64,000 bases of DNA. Origin: Streptomyces camponoticapitis. GTDB taxonomy: Bacteria; Actinomycetota; Actinomycetes; Streptomycetales; Streptomycetaceae. Below, piece after piece: positions 17,792-27,289 of the stretch. Position 1 is the stretch's first letter. Each line of letters opens with the position of its first letter. The position numbers and the translations under genes were made by a program. The notes beneath the pieces are model-generated. The model had not been told where the DNA came from. It ran no database searches and saw only the letters and a program-made list of their open reading frames with translations. The DNA lies in the NCBI RefSeq assembly GCF_014646115.1, contig NZ_BMMV01000006.1, positions 327,989 through 391,988 on the forward strand, written 5' to 3'.

Positions 17792-18899
17792 GGCGCCCGG
17801 TATGAGTGTTCGCCTCAAACTCACCCTCAGCTACGCCGGATTCCTCATGCTCGTCGGCGCTCTGCTGCTCGCGGCGGTGTGGGTGTTCCTTCTGCGTTAC
17901 GTCCCCGAGCGCGCGCTCATCATCCCCGGGAGCACCGACACCCATGGTGTCTTTCCCGTGCGGTCCAGCCTTCTGCACGTCTTCGCTCCGAGGGCCGCCG
18001 CGGTGTTGGCGTTCCTGCTGGTGTTCGCCTTCGTGGGAGGGTGGATACTCGCCGGCCGGATGCTCGCCCCGCTGACCCGCATCACGGACGCCACCCGCCT
18101 GGCCACGAACGGATCCCTCTCCCACCGGATCCGGTTGCCGGGCCGCAAGGACGAGTTCCGCGAACTCGCCGACGCCTTCGACGCGATGCTCACCCGACTC
18201 GAAGCGCACGTCGCCGAACAGGGGAGATTCGCGGCCAACGCCTCCCACGAGTTGCGCACCCCGCTGGCGATCTCGAAGACACTTCTCGACGTGGCCCGCA
18301 CCGATCCGAACCACGACACCGGCGAACTCGTCGACCGGCTCCACGCCGTCAATACCCGGGCCATCGACCTCACCGAGGCACTGCTCCTGCTCAGCCGCGC
18401 CGAACAGCGGTCGTTCGCCCGGGAACACGTCGACCTGTCCCTCATGGCGGAGGAAGCCACCGAGACACTCCTCCCGCTCGCGGAGAAGCACGGCGTCACC
18501 GTCGAGACCTCCGGCGACATCACTCCCACGACCGGATCGGGGGCGCTCCTGCTGCAACTGACCACGAACCTCCTGCACAACGCGATCGTCCACAACGTGC
18601 CCGACCGGGGCACCGTGTGGGTCAGTACCGGCGTCCGCCCCAAGACCGTGGTGCTCACCGTCGAGAACACCGGCGAGAAGCTCACCCCACAGCTGGCCTC
18701 GACACTCACCGACCCGTTCCAGCGCGGCTCCGAACGCCTGCACACCGCCGAGGCCCACGCGGGCGCCGGCCTGGGCCTGGCGATCGTCAAGACCATCACC
18801 CACGCGCACGAAGGCACCCTCACCGTCACCCCGCGCGCCGCCGGCGGGATCCGCGTCACGGTGGAACTGCCCGCGACAACCGCGCACGGCGAAAGGTGA
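17769..18899 (+). CDS. vanS: VanS-like sensor histidine kinase
   Basis: 376 residues. Two membrane helices (YAGFLMLVGALLLAAVWVFL and AAAVLAFLLVFAFVGGWILA) bracket a short extracytoplasmic loop of about 40 residues, then HAMP (LAPLTRITDATRLATNGSLS), HisKA with FAANASHELRTPLAIS, the N box TTNLLHNAIVHN and G boxes VENTGEKLTP and AGAGLGLAIVKTITHAH. The core DRAPGMSVRLKLTLSYAGFL closely recalls S. coelicolor VanS, which detects vancomycin. The short sensor loop fits direct glycopeptide sensing. The partner resistance genes vanHAX are not in the flanking sequence. Confidence 0.85.
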   Translation: MTERTVDRAPGMSVRLKLTLSYAGFLMLVGALLLAAVWVFLLRYVPERALIIPGSTDTHGVFPVRSSLLHVFAPRAAAVLAFLLVFAFVGGWILAGRMLAPLTRITDATRLATNGSLSHRIRLPGRKDEFRELADAFDAMLTRLEAHVAEQGRFAANASHELRTPLAISKTLLDVARTDPNHDTGELVDRLHAVNTRAIDLTEALLLLSRAEQRSFAREHVDLSLMAEEATETLLPLAEKHGVTVETSGDITPTTGSGALLLQLTTNLLHNAIVHNVPDRGTVWVSTGVRPKTVVLTVENTGEKLTPQLASTLTDPFQRGSERLHTAEAHAGAGLGLAIVKTITHAHEGTLTVTPRAAGGIRVTVELPATTAHGER

Positions 18900-18906
18900 C
18901 GCGAGG

Positions 18907-18922
18907 CCCCTTCCTGAAGGGG
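18907..18922. terminator. Short hairpin after vanS-like gene
   Basis: CCCCTTC-CT-GAAGGGG immediately after the stop codon of the kinase gene. The loop is very tight (two bases), so in RNA one or two closing pairs would open. Possible terminator between the kinase and the Ser/Thr kinase gene. Confidence 0.35.
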
Positions 18923-19039
18923 TGAACCCGGCACGTTCCCGTGGGATCGGGGTCTCGGGCCCGCAAGTCGGTGCGTCCGAAGGGCACTTGTGCGTCCCTC
19001 GCGCCCCGCCCGAATCCCGGCTGTGGCAAAGTCCTACAG

Positions 19040-20770
19040 GTGGATGAGCTGCGACCCCAAGACCCCGCGCGAATAGGCGCCTGGCAGATTCTCGCCCGGC
19101 TCGGCGCCGGCGGTATGGGACAGGTGTATCTCGGCCGCTCGCCCGGCGGCCGGCTGGTGGCCGTGAAGGTGATCCGGGACGAGATCAGCGACCATCCCGA
19201 GTCGCTGGCCCGGTTCCGGCGAGAAGCCGCGACGATGGAGACCGTACGCAGCCCGTACACCGCCCAGTTGATCGAGGCGTCGCTCGACGCGTCGCCGTAC
19301 TGGCTGGCCACCGAGTACGTGCCGGGACCCACGCTGCGCGAAGCGGTGCGCGCGAGCGGGCCGTTCCCGCCCGAGAGTGCGCTGCGGCTGTTCGCCGCGC
19401 TCGCCGAGGGGCTGGCCACCGTCCATCGTCATGGGGTGACGCACCGCGATCTGAAGCCGCAGAACGTCATCCTCGCGCCGCAAGGACCGCAGCTGATCGA
19501 CTTCGGCATCGCCCGAGGGCATGAGTGGACGACCCTCACCCAGGTCGGAATGGCGCCGGGCACACCCGGGTACGCCGCGCCCGAGGTGCTCCTCCGTAAC
19601 GAGGTCGGCCCCGCTGCGGACATCTTCGCGCTGGGAGCGGCGATCGCCTACGCAGCGACCGGCCGGCCCCCGTTCGGCGGCGGGGACGCCTCGGCGGTGA
19701 GCTTCCGGACCGTGCACGAGGACATCGACCTGACGGGCGTACGGGACGACCTGGCCGCGCTGATCCGGCGCTGCGTCGCCAAGGAGCCGGGGGAACGGCC
19801 CGAGTTGGCCGCCGTGATCGCCGGGTGCGCGGTGGACTCGGCGTTGACCGCGGACGCGCACTACCGGTCGGTGACCCGCGACGCCGAAGCCGTACCCGAG
19901 CGGACGAGTGAGGCTCCGGCATCCTCCGGAGAGGGTCGCGGCCGGCCGGAGGCCGTGTCCACCGAGCAGCCGGCCGAACCCAGGCGCTGGGGAGACCCCG
20001 AGACCACCCCCTACGCCGTGCCGGACCGGCAGCCGCCGCCCGCCGCTCGGCGCGGGCGTCGTAAGGGCCTGCTCGCGGCGTGCGCGGTGGCACTCGTCGT
20101 ACCCGTGGCGCTCTGGCTGTTCCCCGAACAGGGCGACAAGGATCAGGACACCGACGCGGCGCCCACCACCGAGACCAGCGCCGAGACCAGCGCTGAGCCC
20201 ACCACACCCCCGCCGGCGGCCAAGGACGATCCGGCGGAGGGCCCACCGGACCACATCGCCAACGACCGTGTGTCGCACGACCGTTGGGCCCTCTCGGAGG
20301 ATCCGGAACAGGCCGCCCAGGGCATCGGCACCTGCGACTTGGCCAGTCTCACCGACACATTGCCACCTTCGGGCCTCCGGTCCTCCGTCTCGCACACCAC
20401 CGGCTCGGGCACCGCGTCGGTGGCCGTCCGCCCCAAGTCGGCAGGGAGCGGAAAGCGTCCCGCGCCGTACTACGTGTCCGTCGGGATACGCCCACCGCAC
20501 GAGACCGACCGCACCACCGGTCGCCCCCTCAAGTCGGCTGGGAAGGGTATCGGCTTCACCAGCGAACCCGTCGACCTCTACTCCCGATGGTCCTCGGGAG
20601 GAACCGTCAAGTGGGAGTATCCCGACGACTTCCGGGCCCACTTCGAGGGCGGGTCAATCGACGCGATCCCGGTGAGCGACGACCCGGGCGACTGGACGGT
20701 GGTGCTCTACCACGTCGAAGGCGGGCCCAAGGAGTTCAGCACCATCGGGTGCAACGGCTTCCATGCCTGA
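19040..20770 (+). CDS. PknB-type membrane Ser/Thr protein kinase
   Basis: 576 residues. Complete Hanks kinase domain: Gly loop ILARLGAGGMGQVYLGRS, VAIK-type lysine LVAVKVIRDE, catalytic HRDLKPQNVIL, DFG in LIDFGIARG and APE in GTPGYAAPEVL. A Pro/Glu-rich juxtamembrane stretch leads to a single membrane helix (KGLLAACAVALVVPVALWLF), a Thr/Ser/Glu-rich linker, and an extracellular domain of about 170 residues with no PASTA repeat that I can recognise. Signal input is therefore unknown. GTG start is the best fit to the family N-terminus (RIGAWQILARLG). Convergent with the terpene operon. Confidence 0.88.
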   Translation: MDELRPQDPARIGAWQILARLGAGGMGQVYLGRSPGGRLVAVKVIRDEISDHPESLARFRREAATMETVRSPYTAQLIEASLDASPYWLATEYVPGPTLREAVRASGPFPPESALRLFAALAEGLATVHRHGVTHRDLKPQNVILAPQGPQLIDFGIARGHEWTTLTQVGMAPGTPGYAAPEVLLRNEVGPAADIFALGAAIAYAATGRPPFGGGDASAVSFRTVHEDIDLTGVRDDLAALIRRCVAKEPGERPELAAVIAGCAVDSALTADAHYRSVTRDAEAVPERTSEAPASSGEGRGRPEAVSTEQPAEPRRWGDPETTPYAVPDRQPPPAARRGRRKGLLAACAVALVVPVALWLFPEQGDKDQDTDAAPTTETSAETSAEPTTPPPAAKDDPAEGPPDHIANDRVSHDRWALSEDPEQAAQGIGTCDLASLTDTLPPSGLRSSVSHTTGSGTASVAVRPKSAGSGKRPAPYYVSVGIRPPHETDRTTGRPLKSAGKGIGFTSEPVDLYSRWSSGGTVKWEYPDDFRAHFEGGSIDAIPVSDDPGDWTVVLYHVEGGPKEFSTIGCNGFHA

Positions 20771-20780
20771 GCCCTGCCTC

Positions 20781-21743
20781 CTAGGTCCGGTAGCGGGAGT
20801 GGTGGATGTGCCACACGTAGGAGGACGCGACGGACTTGAGAGCTCCCGCGTGATCGGAGAGCGGGCCTCCACCGGCGGACAGTTCGACGATCCGGGCGGC
20901 GGCCACCGCCGCCCGCTCTTCGCACATACGGGAGGCCAGCCGGAACGCCTCTTCGGTGTCGCAGTCGTGCTCCCGCATCAGCAGTGCGGGCAGATTGAGC
21001 GTCCCGGCCCCGCCGTGGGCTGTTTCCTTCGCGTACGAGGCGAGGTCGTTGATCCAGCCGGCGAGATCCGCGACAGCCGTCTGGAGTTCCCGGACCGGCT
21101 CCAAGGCCCTGTCGCTCTCCCTCAGTTCGTACCCGAGAACGACCTCCGCCATGGCGATGACGGTCCGCACGAAGACCGTGTGCGGACGCATCGCGCGATA
21201 GTCGGGCATGGTGATGTGATCGGGCCTGTGGACGTGGTGGGCCTCCCAGAGGATGCCGAAAAGGTTGTCCCGCACGTGTGCGGTGAGCCGCAGATACTGA
21301 AGGGGCGTGGCCCGTTCCCTGAATCGGCCCAGGAGATCACGTAGCGCGGCGGTGAAGGCGCCGGCGCTGCCCGGTGGCTCGTCGTGGCCGGCGAGGAGAT
21401 GGACGAAGTCACCGATCGTGCGGGCCAGGAGGGCCGGGTCGCGGGCCCCGGTCGCCTCGCCGTGCGCGTCGTCGAACGCGGTGAGCCACAGGAAGAGGTC
21501 GGCGCAGAGAAAGAGGTCGTCCCGCTCGGCCGTCGGGAAGGTACGGGCCACCCCCTGGCCGGTGATCTGCGACAGTGCGCTCAGCGCGCGCTCCGAACCG
21601 ACGAGCGGGAACGTCCGAAGCCACCGCCCGGCATGCCGCTCGATGTCATCGGCGTACGCGCTGACCTCGAAGGGACCGGGGAAGGAGTCCCGCAGGTCGG
21701 GCATCGGCAGAGCCCGCGAGTCCGTGGTGACCGCGTCGTTCAT
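20781..21743 (-). CDS. Class I terpene synthase
   Basis: 320 residues. Metal-binding aspartate motif LTAFDDAHGEA (residues 91-96), NSE triad INDLASYAKE (232-240), a likely pyrophosphate-sensor Arg in YRAMRPHTVF, and a terminal Arg-Tyr pair in HHSRYRT identify a bacterial class I terpene cyclase that ionises a prenyl diphosphate with Mg2+. Start codon overlaps the stop of the upstream P450 (ATGA). With a class II cyclase in the same operon, its likely substrate is the bicyclic diphosphate made there, giving a labdane-related diterpene; direct use of GGPP or FPP remains possible. Last gene of the operon. Confidence 0.88.
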   Translation of the reverse strand: MNDAVTTDSRALPMPDLRDSFPGPFEVSAYADDIERHAGRWLRTFPLVGSERALSALSQITGQGVARTFPTAERDDLFLCADLFLWLTAFDDAHGEATGARDPALLARTIGDFVHLLAGHDEPPGSAGAFTAALRDLLGRFRERATPLQYLRLTAHVRDNLFGILWEAHHVHRPDHITMPDYRAMRPHTVFVRTVIAMAEVVLGYELRESDRALEPVRELQTAVADLAGWINDLASYAKETAHGGAGTLNLPALLMREHDCDTEEAFRLASRMCEERAAVAAARIVELSAGGGPLSDHAGALKSVASSYVWHIHHSRYRT

Positions 21744-23095
21744 CGGGTCTTCCCCGCGACGGCGTGGTGCCGGAGCTCGGGCACCATGTGGAGGGACGAG
21801 GGGTGTGTGGTGATCGCTCCGACCGGGCGTACGGTGCCGGGCGTCGGCCGCAGCCGCCAGCGGTTCGCGATCAGCGCGGTGATGATCGTCGCCTCGGTCC
21901 AGGCGAACGCGTCCCCCATGCACATGCGTTTACCGGAACCGAAGGGGATGAAGGCGCCCTTCGGTGGCTGGGGGCGCTCGGGGAGCCAGCGGTCGGGGTC
22001 GAAGCGCAGGGGGTCGGGGTAGATGTCGGGATCGCGGTGCAGCGCGTAGGCGCTCCAGATCACGTCCGAGCCGGCGGGCAGGGTGAACTCGCCGAGTGTC
22101 ACGTCCGAGATGGCCTGTCGGGTCACGAGCCACGCGGGGCTGTACAGCCGCAGGGTTTCGCTGACGAGCCTGCGGGTGTGGACGAGGCGGGGAACGCGCT
22201 CCGCGGTGAGCGGACCTTCCGCGAGCACGGAGTCGACCTCCTCGTGGAGTTGGCGCTCCATGTCCGGGTTGCGGCCCAGTTCGTGGAAGAGCCAGGCGAG
22301 GACGACCGCGGTGGTCTCGGAGCCCGCGGCGAGCAGTCCGGTGACCTCCGAGAGGATCTCGTCGTCGGGCAGCGTCGCGCCGGTTTCGTCCTGTGCGGTC
22401 AGGAGCAGCGACACGATGTCGTCGTACGCGTCGGGGTGCGCACGGTGTTCCGCGATGATGCCGGTCACCGCGGTGCGCAGCGCGATGCCGGCGGCGTCGG
22501 CCCTCCGGTTGCGCCGGGTGGGCAGCCGCTCCAGGGCTGATATCGGCAACAGGGCTCGTCGCAGGGCGGTCTTGAAGACGGTGTCGACGCTGTTGAGGAT
22601 CTCGTGGGCGGGTTCGCGCCGGGGCGTCGAGGAGAACAGGGCCGACATGACGACGCCCTGCGTCATGAGTTGCATCTCGGTCTTCAGGTCGAGTGGCGTT
22701 CCGCCGTCCCAGGCCGTGATGTACGGCTGCACGGTCTCCCGCATCGTTGTGACGTAGCCGGCGATCTGCTCGCGGTGGAAGGCCGGCTGCATCAGGCGCC
22801 GCCGGCGCAGGTGCGGCTTGCCTTCCGCGACAGGCAGGGCGTCCTTGCCGAAGAGTTTGAGCTTCTCGAAGAGCAGCCCTTTGGTGAATTCGTCCGCCTG
22901 GCTGGTGAGCATCTGGTGGATCAGCTCGGCCGAGTTGACCACCGTCAGCGTCTTCGGGCCGACGGTGACGCGGACGATGGGGCCGTGCGCGCGCAGGCTC
23001 TGGACGAAAGCGAGACGGTCCTTGATCAGAGGTACGGCGTGTCCGATGAGCGGCAGCTTCCCGGGCGCGATCGGTGGAACGTGTCTGCTGGTCAC
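21740..23095 (-). CDS. Cytochrome P450
   Basis: 451 residues. N-terminal IAPGKLPLIGHAVPLIKDRL, I-helix GLLAAGSETTAVVLAW, K-helix ETLRLYSPAWLVTRQ and heme loop IPFGSGKRMCMGDAFA with the axial Cys are intact. The N-terminus and eukaryote-like helix sequences recall terpene hydroxylases such as pentalenene oxygenase. Probably oxidises the diterpene made by the flanking cyclases; needs ferredoxin partners not found here. Starts nine bases after the class II cyclase gene and its stop overlaps the class I synthase start. Confidence 0.9.
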   Translation of the reverse strand: MTSRHVPPIAPGKLPLIGHAVPLIKDRLAFVQSLRAHGPIVRVTVGPKTLTVVNSAELIHQMLTSQADEFTKGLLFEKLKLFGKDALPVAEGKPHLRRRRLMQPAFHREQIAGYVTTMRETVQPYITAWDGGTPLDLKTEMQLMTQGVVMSALFSSTPRREPAHEILNSVDTVFKTALRRALLPISALERLPTRRNRRADAAGIALRTAVTGIIAEHRAHPDAYDDIVSLLLTAQDETGATLPDDEILSEVTGLLAAGSETTAVVLAWLFHELGRNPDMERQLHEEVDSVLAEGPLTAERVPRLVHTRRLVSETLRLYSPAWLVTRQAISDVTLGEFTLPAGSDVIWSAYALHRDPDIYPDPLRFDPDRWLPERPQPPKGAFIPFGSGKRMCMGDAFAWTEATIITALIANRWRLRPTPGTVRPVGAITTHPSSLHMVPELRHHAVAGKTR

Positions 23096-23104
23096 GTGTC
23101 TGTC

Positions 23105-24757
23105 CTACCTTTCCGCATCTGTGGGTGTGTTGGTCTCCCGCCCGGGCCGGCCGTCACGTGTCCGCAGCAGCTCCCGCACGGCGAGGACCTCGGCTTCGAT
23201 CATGGCGCCGGGGGCGTACAGGGTTTTGTCGTGCCAGAGCGCCGGGTGGTGACCGGTACTCGTTCCGCCGTTCAGGTAGGTCTCCGCGCGGTGCAGGGCG
23301 CGGTCATGGCGCGGCTGGCGCTCGGCGGTGGAGAGCAGGATCTGCGCGGCGTACGCGGTCTCTTCCGCGGTACCGCCCCACACCCCCCAGGAGCCGTCGT
23401 CCCGCTGGGTGTCGACGGCCCAGGCCACGGCGGCCTCGACCGCCGCGGCCGCGTGGTCCTCGCCGTACTGCCTGAGCGCGGACACACACCGTGCGGTGGC
23501 GTAGTAGGGGGAGGCGTGCCATTTGTCGGGCCACGTCCCTTCGGGCCGCTGCCTGCCGATGAGCCAGTCGCGCAGCTTGTTCGTCCGGGGAGCGTAGATG
23601 TGCCGGGTCTCGGGGTGGCGGCGCTGGTAGTCGCCGAGCGCTTGGAGGGCGTGGGCGTTCGCGGTGATGGACCCGGTGTCCTCGCCGATGTAGCAGTCGT
23701 AGTGGCTGCCGTTGTGAAACAGGTCGAGCGGCTCCGGGCTGTGCGGCAGACCGACCAGTGAGGACACCAGGACGGCCATGGCGGTGTCGTCGGCGTCCGT
23801 CATGAGCCCGGGTGCGCCGCGTACTCCCCGGGGATCGTAGATGTCGGCGGCCCATCTGCGGACGGTCGGGAGGCTGGCTGCCGGCAGGTTCGCGCGAGCC
23901 AGTGCGGCGGCGACCCACAGGCGCTCGAAGACGAGGATCGGGGCGGCCTCGGGGAAGCTACCCGCGTAGCGCCGCGCCACCGATTCGAGGGCGGCGACGG
24001 TCTCCGCCGCGGGTGACGCCGGGACCCGCGCGGCCCGGGCGGCTGTCGCGGCCGGTGAACTGCCCAGCAGGTCGGGCCTGTCCGGTATGAGGGCCCCCGG
24101 TATGTATCCGGCTATCCCTTCGAACGTGTGGTGCAGCTTGACGGGGAGGCTGCCCGCCGAAACGTACCGCTTCGCCGCGTACTCGGGCACGGCTTGGTCG
24201 TAGCCACGGGGCAGCGCGAGTCCGGGCCCGGGGCGCCACCCGTCGATGACACGTGTCTTGTCGTCGGCGATGAGCGGGAGCTGCTCGTTGATCCTCGCGA
24301 CCAGGCCGGGGACGAGGATCTCGGCCGCGGCGGTGTCGGGCCATGGTCCCGCCGGGGGCAGCGCGCGCAGCGCGGCGAGGCCTCTGTCCACCGCCGTGGC
24401 GAGTCGCCTGGTGGTCTCCTCGGGCATGGCGCCCCGCCGGAGGACCGCCAGCGCGGCTTCCACGGCGCTGAGTGTCGGCAGCAGCCGGTAGCGCTCCGGC
24501 CCTTCGCCCCAACTGCCGTCGGGCGCCTGCTCGTTCAGCAGATACGCGATCCGGCCCGGTTCCCCCGGCAGCCAGGGGGCCGCCGAGATGACCCGGGCGG
24601 TCTCGTACAAGGAGGGGCGGACGCTGCCCCACCGGTCCCGGTCGACCCTCGCCACCAGGTGCGCCGCCTGTTGGGAGTAGGTCGCGTTCACGACCGTGTC
24701 GCTCATGGGCTGTTCCCACCTCTCGGTTGCGGTGACGGCATGGGGGCGGGCGGTCAT
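23105..24757 (-). CDS. Class II diterpene cyclase
   Basis: 550 residues with the squalene-hopene/copalyl diphosphate synthase type beta-gamma fold. The proton-donor motif DxDD is present as GLMTDADDTAMAVL (DADD at 321-324), while no DDxxD class I motif is seen. QW-like repeats occur at LNEQAPDGSWGEGP, IGRQRPEGTWPDKW and DTQRDDGSWGVWGG. Such enzymes protonate GGPP to a bicyclic copalyl-type or labdadienyl diphosphate. The ATG used overlaps the stop of the prenyl synthase gene (ATGA); an internal ATG at 24706 (MSDTVVNATY) has its own GGTGGG ribosome-like site and is an alternative. Confidence 0.9.
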   Translation of the reverse strand: MTARPHAVTATERWEQPMSDTVVNATYSQQAAHLVARVDRDRWGSVRPSLYETARVISAAPWLPGEPGRIAYLLNEQAPDGSWGEGPERYRLLPTLSAVEAALAVLRRGAMPEETTRRLATAVDRGLAALRALPPAGPWPDTAAAEILVPGLVARINEQLPLIADDKTRVIDGWRPGPGLALPRGYDQAVPEYAAKRYVSAGSLPVKLHHTFEGIAGYIPGALIPDRPDLLGSSPAATAARAARVPASPAAETVAALESVARRYAGSFPEAAPILVFERLWVAAALARANLPAASLPTVRRWAADIYDPRGVRGAPGLMTDADDTAMAVLVSSLVGLPHSPEPLDLFHNGSHYDCYIGEDTGSITANAHALQALGDYQRRHPETRHIYAPRTNKLRDWLIGRQRPEGTWPDKWHASPYYATARCVSALRQYGEDHAAAAVEAAVAWAVDTQRDDGSWGVWGGTAEETAYAAQILLSTAERQPRHDRALHRAETYLNGGTSTGHHPALWHDKTLYAPGAMIEAEVLAVRELLRTRDGRPGRETNTPTDAER

Positions 24758-25836
24758 GTCCGGCGGTCCGTCGCGGCCAGCGCGATCTGGCGCAGCTGGG
24801 CGGAGGCCGCTTCCGGGAAGGGCGCCTCGTCCAGTGCGGTGAGGGCCGCGTCCCGGCGTTCGGTGATCATTTCCTCCACGGTCCGCCGGGCGCCGGTGGA
24901 CTCCAGGACGGCGCGCACCTCGGCGGCCTGGTCCTCGTCGAGGTCGCTCCGGCCGACGAGACCGCGCAGGGTCTCGCGCTCGGTGGGAGAGGCTCGTTGG
25001 ACGGCGAGGGCCATCAGTACGGTGGCCTTGCCCTCGCGCAGATCGTCCAGTACCGGTTTGCCCGTCTCGGCGGGATCCCCGAACACACCGAGCAGGTCGT
25101 CGCGGAGCTGAAACGCTTCTCCTAGCGGTATACCGAACGCGGTGCAGGCATCCAGCACGGCCGGGGCGGCCCCGGCCACCGCCGCCCCGATATGAAGGGG
25201 GCGTTCAACGGTGTATTTGGCGGTCTTGTACCGGATCACGTGCAGGGCCGTTTCGATGTCGCCGGTCAGCCGCCCGGTCGTCTGAAGGTCCAGCAGTTGG
25301 CCGTACATGACTTCGCTGCGCATGTCGGCCACCAGGGGCATCACCTGGGCGAGCGTGCCCGGGTCGAGGCCGGCCGAGTGGAGGAGCTCGTCGGACCACA
25401 CGAGTGCCAGATCGCCGAGGAGGACGGCCGCGCCGAGCCCGTGTGCCTCGGCACGGCCGCGGGGACCGCCACCTTCGGTGTACGCGGCGGCCAGCGCCCG
25501 GTGCGCGGACGGCTGGCCGCGGCGGACATCGCTGTTGTCCATCACGTCGTCGTGCACCAGGGCGAACACCTGGAACAGTTCGAGGCTCGCGGCCGCGCGC
25601 AGGGCGGCCGTCATCTCGCCGTCCCCTCTGGCGGCCTGCCATCCGTAGACGCACAGCACGGACCGCAGCCATTTCCCGCTGGTGAGGAACGTACGCAGGG
25701 TTGTGGTCAGATAGAGCAGCTCTGTTCCTGGCGCGGCCTCGTCCTTGGCGTCGAGGAAGCCGGTCAGAGCCGCCCCCACCTTGTGCCGTACGGACGAGAA
25801 GCCCGGCGCACTGGTGCCGGGACGTGTGTTGGTCAT
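24754..25836 (-). CDS. Polyprenyl (geranylgeranyl) diphosphate synthase
   Basis: 360 residues of the trans-prenyltransferase fold. First aspartate-rich motif LVHDDVMDNSDVRRG (96-100) and second RDDLLGVFGD (246-254) are intact, as is LTSGKWLRSVL for substrate phosphate binding. Expected to build GGPP from isopentenyl and allylic diphosphates; chain length is inferred from the neighbouring diterpene cyclase, not from the sequence. ATG follows AAAGGGG. It begins 157 bases after the P450 upstream, the widest gap in the operon, so a secondary promoter is possible. Directly coupled to the class II cyclase. Confidence 0.9.
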   Translation of the reverse strand: MTNTRPGTSAPGFSSVRHKVGAALTGFLDAKDEAAPGTELLYLTTTLRTFLTSGKWLRSVLCVYGWQAARGDGEMTAALRAAASLELFQVFALVHDDVMDNSDVRRGQPSAHRALAAAYTEGGGPRGRAEAHGLGAAVLLGDLALVWSDELLHSAGLDPGTLAQVMPLVADMRSEVMYGQLLDLQTTGRLTGDIETALHVIRYKTAKYTVERPLHIGAAVAGAAPAVLDACTAFGIPLGEAFQLRDDLLGVFGDPAETGKPVLDDLREGKATVLMALAVQRASPTERETLRGLVGRSDLDEDQAAEVRAVLESTGARRTVEEMITERRDAALTALDEAPFPEAASAQLRQIALAATDRRT

Positions 25837-25860
25837 GGTGATTGATCCCCTTTCGGTCGA

Positions 25861-25878
25861 GAACCGTCTTGGCGGTTC
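25861..25878. promoter_or_regulatory. Inverted repeat upstream of the prenyl synthase
   Basis: GAACCG-TCTTGG-CGGTTC lies 25 bases before the start codon of the prenyl diphosphate synthase, in the only sizeable gap of the operon. It could be an operator for an internal promoter or a small RNA hairpin. Confidence 0.35.
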
Positions 25879-25993
25879 CGTTCGGGCAGAGGACAGGGCC
25901 AGGACATTGCTGTCCCAGCGGTGTCACGGTGGTGCGGGTCCTTGGCCGACGGCACCACCGCGACACGGCATGGGAGGACGGACCAGGAAGCTG

Positions 25994-27289
25994 TTACGAC
26001 GCGCGGTCGCCCGCGGCCGAGGGCGACCCGGTGTCCGTCTTCGGACTGGCGGAACCGCGGCTCCAGGGGGTGACGCCCTTGGCGTCGGGGGTCAGCGGAG
26101 TGAACTGGGCGGGAAGCGACGTGAGCGTCCGGTGGATGGGCCCGTCGCGATAGGTCAACTGATCCGGTGCGACGGCCAGTTCGATGTCCGGCAGATAGCT
26201 GGCGAGCCTTTCGATCGCGGCGGTGGCGATCATCAGAGCGAGATCACGAGCCGGGCAGGCGTGCGGCCCGGCGGCGAACGCCAGGTGCGCCTTGGTGCCC
26301 GAGCGGTAGCCGTCGGCCGGTATCCCGGCGTGAGGGCAGGTGTTCGCGGCGGCGTACGAGACCATGACCGGGGAGCCGGCGGGGATGTGCGTACCGTGGA
26401 AAGTGACGTCCTTCCTGGGGAAGTGGAAGCTGTAGTTGGCCAGCGGCGAGTCGTGCCACAGCGCGTCGTCGATGGCGTGCTGGACAGGCAGACTTCCGGT
26501 GGTGAGCGTGCCGAAGTACCGGTCGTCGCTGAGCATTCGGACGCACGTGTTCGCTATGAGGTTGGCCGTCGTCTCGTTCCCCGCGCCGAAGACGATGATG
26601 ACCTGATTCATCACCTCTTCCTGGTTCAGCCCGTTGGGGTGGTCGATGAACCAGGACGTCAGATCGTGGCCGCGCTGTTCGACCTTGGTCTGGTAGAGGG
26701 TCCCCAGGTAGGCGCCGAACGCCTGGGCGCCGGCCGCCTTCCGTGCCGGATCGGTGTCCACCATGGCGGCGAGAGCCCCCACCAGCGGGGGCCCGTGTTC
26801 GTCATCCATACCGAACAGGCCGTTGAAGACCATCAGCGGCAGCTGCTGTGCGTACTGGCTGACGAGGTCGACCTTCCCGGTGTCCGCGAAGTCCTGGAGG
26901 AGCTTGTCGGCGTGACGGAACGTCAGGACCCGCACGTCGTTGGGATCGAGGAGCGAGAAGCTGTCGGTGATCACCTTGCGCAGATGCGCGTGCTCGTCCC
27001 CGTCGGCGAAGAAGAGACTGGGCCGCCACTCCACCAGAGGTCTGATCGGGCTGTTCTCCGGAACCTGGGACAGCCAACTGCGGGTGTCCTTGGTCCAGGT
27101 GGCCGTGTCCTGGAGAAGTTCGAGCGCCGCGCGGTAGTCGGTGACCAGATGGACGACGAGACCGGTGTCGATCTCCGCGACGCCGACCGGCCCCTGGAGG
27201 CGCAGCAGTTCATAGCTGCGCTGCGGATCGGCCGCGTGCTCGGGCCCGTGCAGCGGCACGGCTGTGACGGCTGGTGGTGTGATACTCAC
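25994..27289 (-). CDS. cvnE: Conservon-linked cytochrome P450 (CvnE-type)
   Basis: 431 residues. I-helix IIVFGAGNETTANLIANT, the TCPHAGIPADGYRSGTKAHL region and heme loop AFAAGPHACPARDLAL with the axial Cys are visible. ATGA overlap with the conservon GTPase gene means it is translated with that module; P450 genes at this position occur in several Streptomyces conservons. Its product may be a substrate oxidised in the adjacent diterpenoid pathway or a signal tied to the conservon. Confidence 0.9.
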   Translation of the reverse strand: MSITPPAVTAVPLHGPEHAADPQRSYELLRLQGPVGVAEIDTGLVVHLVTDYRAALELLQDTATWTKDTRSWLSQVPENSPIRPLVEWRPSLFFADGDEHAHLRKVITDSFSLLDPNDVRVLTFRHADKLLQDFADTGKVDLVSQYAQQLPLMVFNGLFGMDDEHGPPLVGALAAMVDTDPARKAAGAQAFGAYLGTLYQTKVEQRGHDLTSWFIDHPNGLNQEEVMNQVIIVFGAGNETTANLIANTCVRMLSDDRYFGTLTTGSLPVQHAIDDALWHDSPLANYSFHFPRKDVTFHGTHIPAGSPVMVSYAAANTCPHAGIPADGYRSGTKAHLAFAAGPHACPARDLALMIATAAIERLASYLPDIELAVAPDQLTYRDGPIHRTLTSLPAQFTPLTPDAKGVTPWSRGSASPKTDTGSPSAAGDRAS

